A stretch of 30,809 nucleotides of DNA from Litorimonas sp964565335 (GTDB lineage: Bacteria; Pseudomonadota; Alphaproteobacteria; Caulobacterales; Maricaulaceae), in contig CAZMEN010000030.1 in assembly GCA_964565335.1 (NCBI GenBank), forward strand, positions 1 through 30,809, read 5' to 3'. Of this stretch, positions 30,255-30,809 are shown piece after piece. Each line of letters opens with the position of its first letter. Positions within the stretch are counted from its first letter, which is position 1. The notes beneath the pieces are model-generated. The model worked only from the letters and a program-made list of their open reading frames with translations. It searched no databases and was not told where the DNA came from. The position numbers were made by a program, and so were the translations under genes.

Positions 30255-30809
30255 AGGAAAACTCACTCGGGAACATCGGAAATTCGGCTGTAGGGTTAGC
30301 AATATTGCGCTAAATTTCTACATAAAATTTGATAATGTTTGGGGTGGTTTGGTGGGTAAGAGGCTAATCTCACTATACCTCATTACCCAACTTGATTGGG
30401 TAATCCATGCGATGATGTAGCTTCGCGTGGTAAAATAAAGTTTGTCTTTATAGGGGCGGCTTTACCCAAAAGAGTTCACCGCTTTACGGGCGGTGATGAC
30501 GGGTTAGTAAATTGGTTCCCGTTTATTTTTCTTGATGTGTTTGAAGTAAAACGATTTTCACAAATCATATCCGCGCATCCTCATCCTGTGCCATATTCCT
30601 TAATGTTGTTTCTGACAAAGCCCCTGAGTATTTGGAGTTTTGGATTTAACAATTTTGGTCGATGCGGAGTTTGCGTCTTTCGTAAAGTCTATCTCGATCA
30701 AACTAAAATTGTTCTTCTGAGCACAGGACAGGTGAGACGTCATTCACTGGCTTGGAAGACAGCGGGGTTGAGCATCACTTGTGACTGGGTGATTGTGCCG
30801 GGCCTTTTG
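30255..30809. other. Gene-free right end with several hairpins
   Basis: 555 bases with no convincing coding frame on either strand. Contains four inverted repeats: TTACCCAA-CTTGA-TTGGGTAA (30383-30403, perfect), CCATGCGA / TCGCGTGG (30405-30430, one G-U), TCACCGC-TTTACGG-GCGGTGA (30476-30496, perfect) and AACAATTTT / AAAATTGTT (30648-30713, long loop). TGGGTAA also occurs singly at 30352-30358 and TTTACCCAAA around 30461-30470. It could be a structured RNA, an operator cluster or a remnant; it may be cut by the window edge. Confidence 0.45.

Noticed and set aside
30320..30345. Possible BioR box (TTATGTAGAA on the minus strand) upstream of bioB
   Set aside because: Only 8 of 10 bases agree with the consensus and the second half is broken; too weak without genome-wide sites.
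30560..30809. Open plus-strand frame at the right end (…RCGVCVFRKVYLDQTK…)
   Set aside because: No start codon or ribosome site and no recognisable family; it crosses an inverted repeat. It may be chance or a fragment of something beyond the window.

Overview
The window looks like chromosomal DNA of an alphaproteobacterium, probably of the Hyphomonadaceae/Maricaulales type. This is inferred from protein families and gene order, not from a ribosomal marker. The support is an F0-only ATP synthase operon (atpI-atpB-atpE-b'-b, no F1 genes beside it), the block mutY <> dciA-dsbA-dsbA-smc, and alphaproteobacterial-type AtpB, AtpZ/I, DUF721 and phasin sequences. I see no tRNA, rRNA, CRISPR array, transposase or integrase.

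Layout. 1-3623 (minus strand) holds a TPR protein cut by the left edge, an M24 metallopeptidase with a lipoprotein signal, and a one-pass TonB-like protein. 3725-6402 is the F0 operon with a likely promoter and terminator. 6551-7378 holds an unusual gene: a ribbon-helix-helix DNA-binding domain joined in frame to a signal-peptide/membrane segment and a secreted domain, with a strong internal ribosome binding site and paired palindromes upstream. 7382-13123 is smc, two DsbA-type thiol oxidoreductases and dciA, divergent from mutY. Then come a small secreted protein, rnhB, proline iminopeptidase, and a divergent LysE exporter/Lrp-AsnC regulator pair with a palindrome between them.

17900-19840 is an AT-richer accessory stretch. 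It has a uracil-DNA-glycosylase-like gene overlapping a tiny membrane ORF and followed by a small acidic protein, with related short motifs on both sides, then an orphan 91-residue protein. 19841-23186 holds a secreted helical protein, nadR and pnuC (nicotinamide riboside salvage) and a periplasmic DegP/DegQ-like protease. 23467-29203 is mainly polyhydroxyalkanoate (PHA) metabolism: a basic phasin-like protein, a lipoprotein whose start lies in a tandem duplication, then phaC-phaZ-phasin-phaD. The synthase and depolymerase resemble the Pseudomonas medium-chain-length type. bioB follows convergently, and the last roughly 550 bases carry no recognisable gene but several perfect hairpins.

Most candidates for something new are small: the RHH-membrane-secreted protein with its putative operator (6579-7378), the overlapping UDG-like cassette (18171-19275), two local tandem duplications at gene ends (24677-24744 and 27983-28048), and the hairpin-rich right end. 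No large unknown multi-gene system is evident. All functions are read from sequence motifs without any database search.
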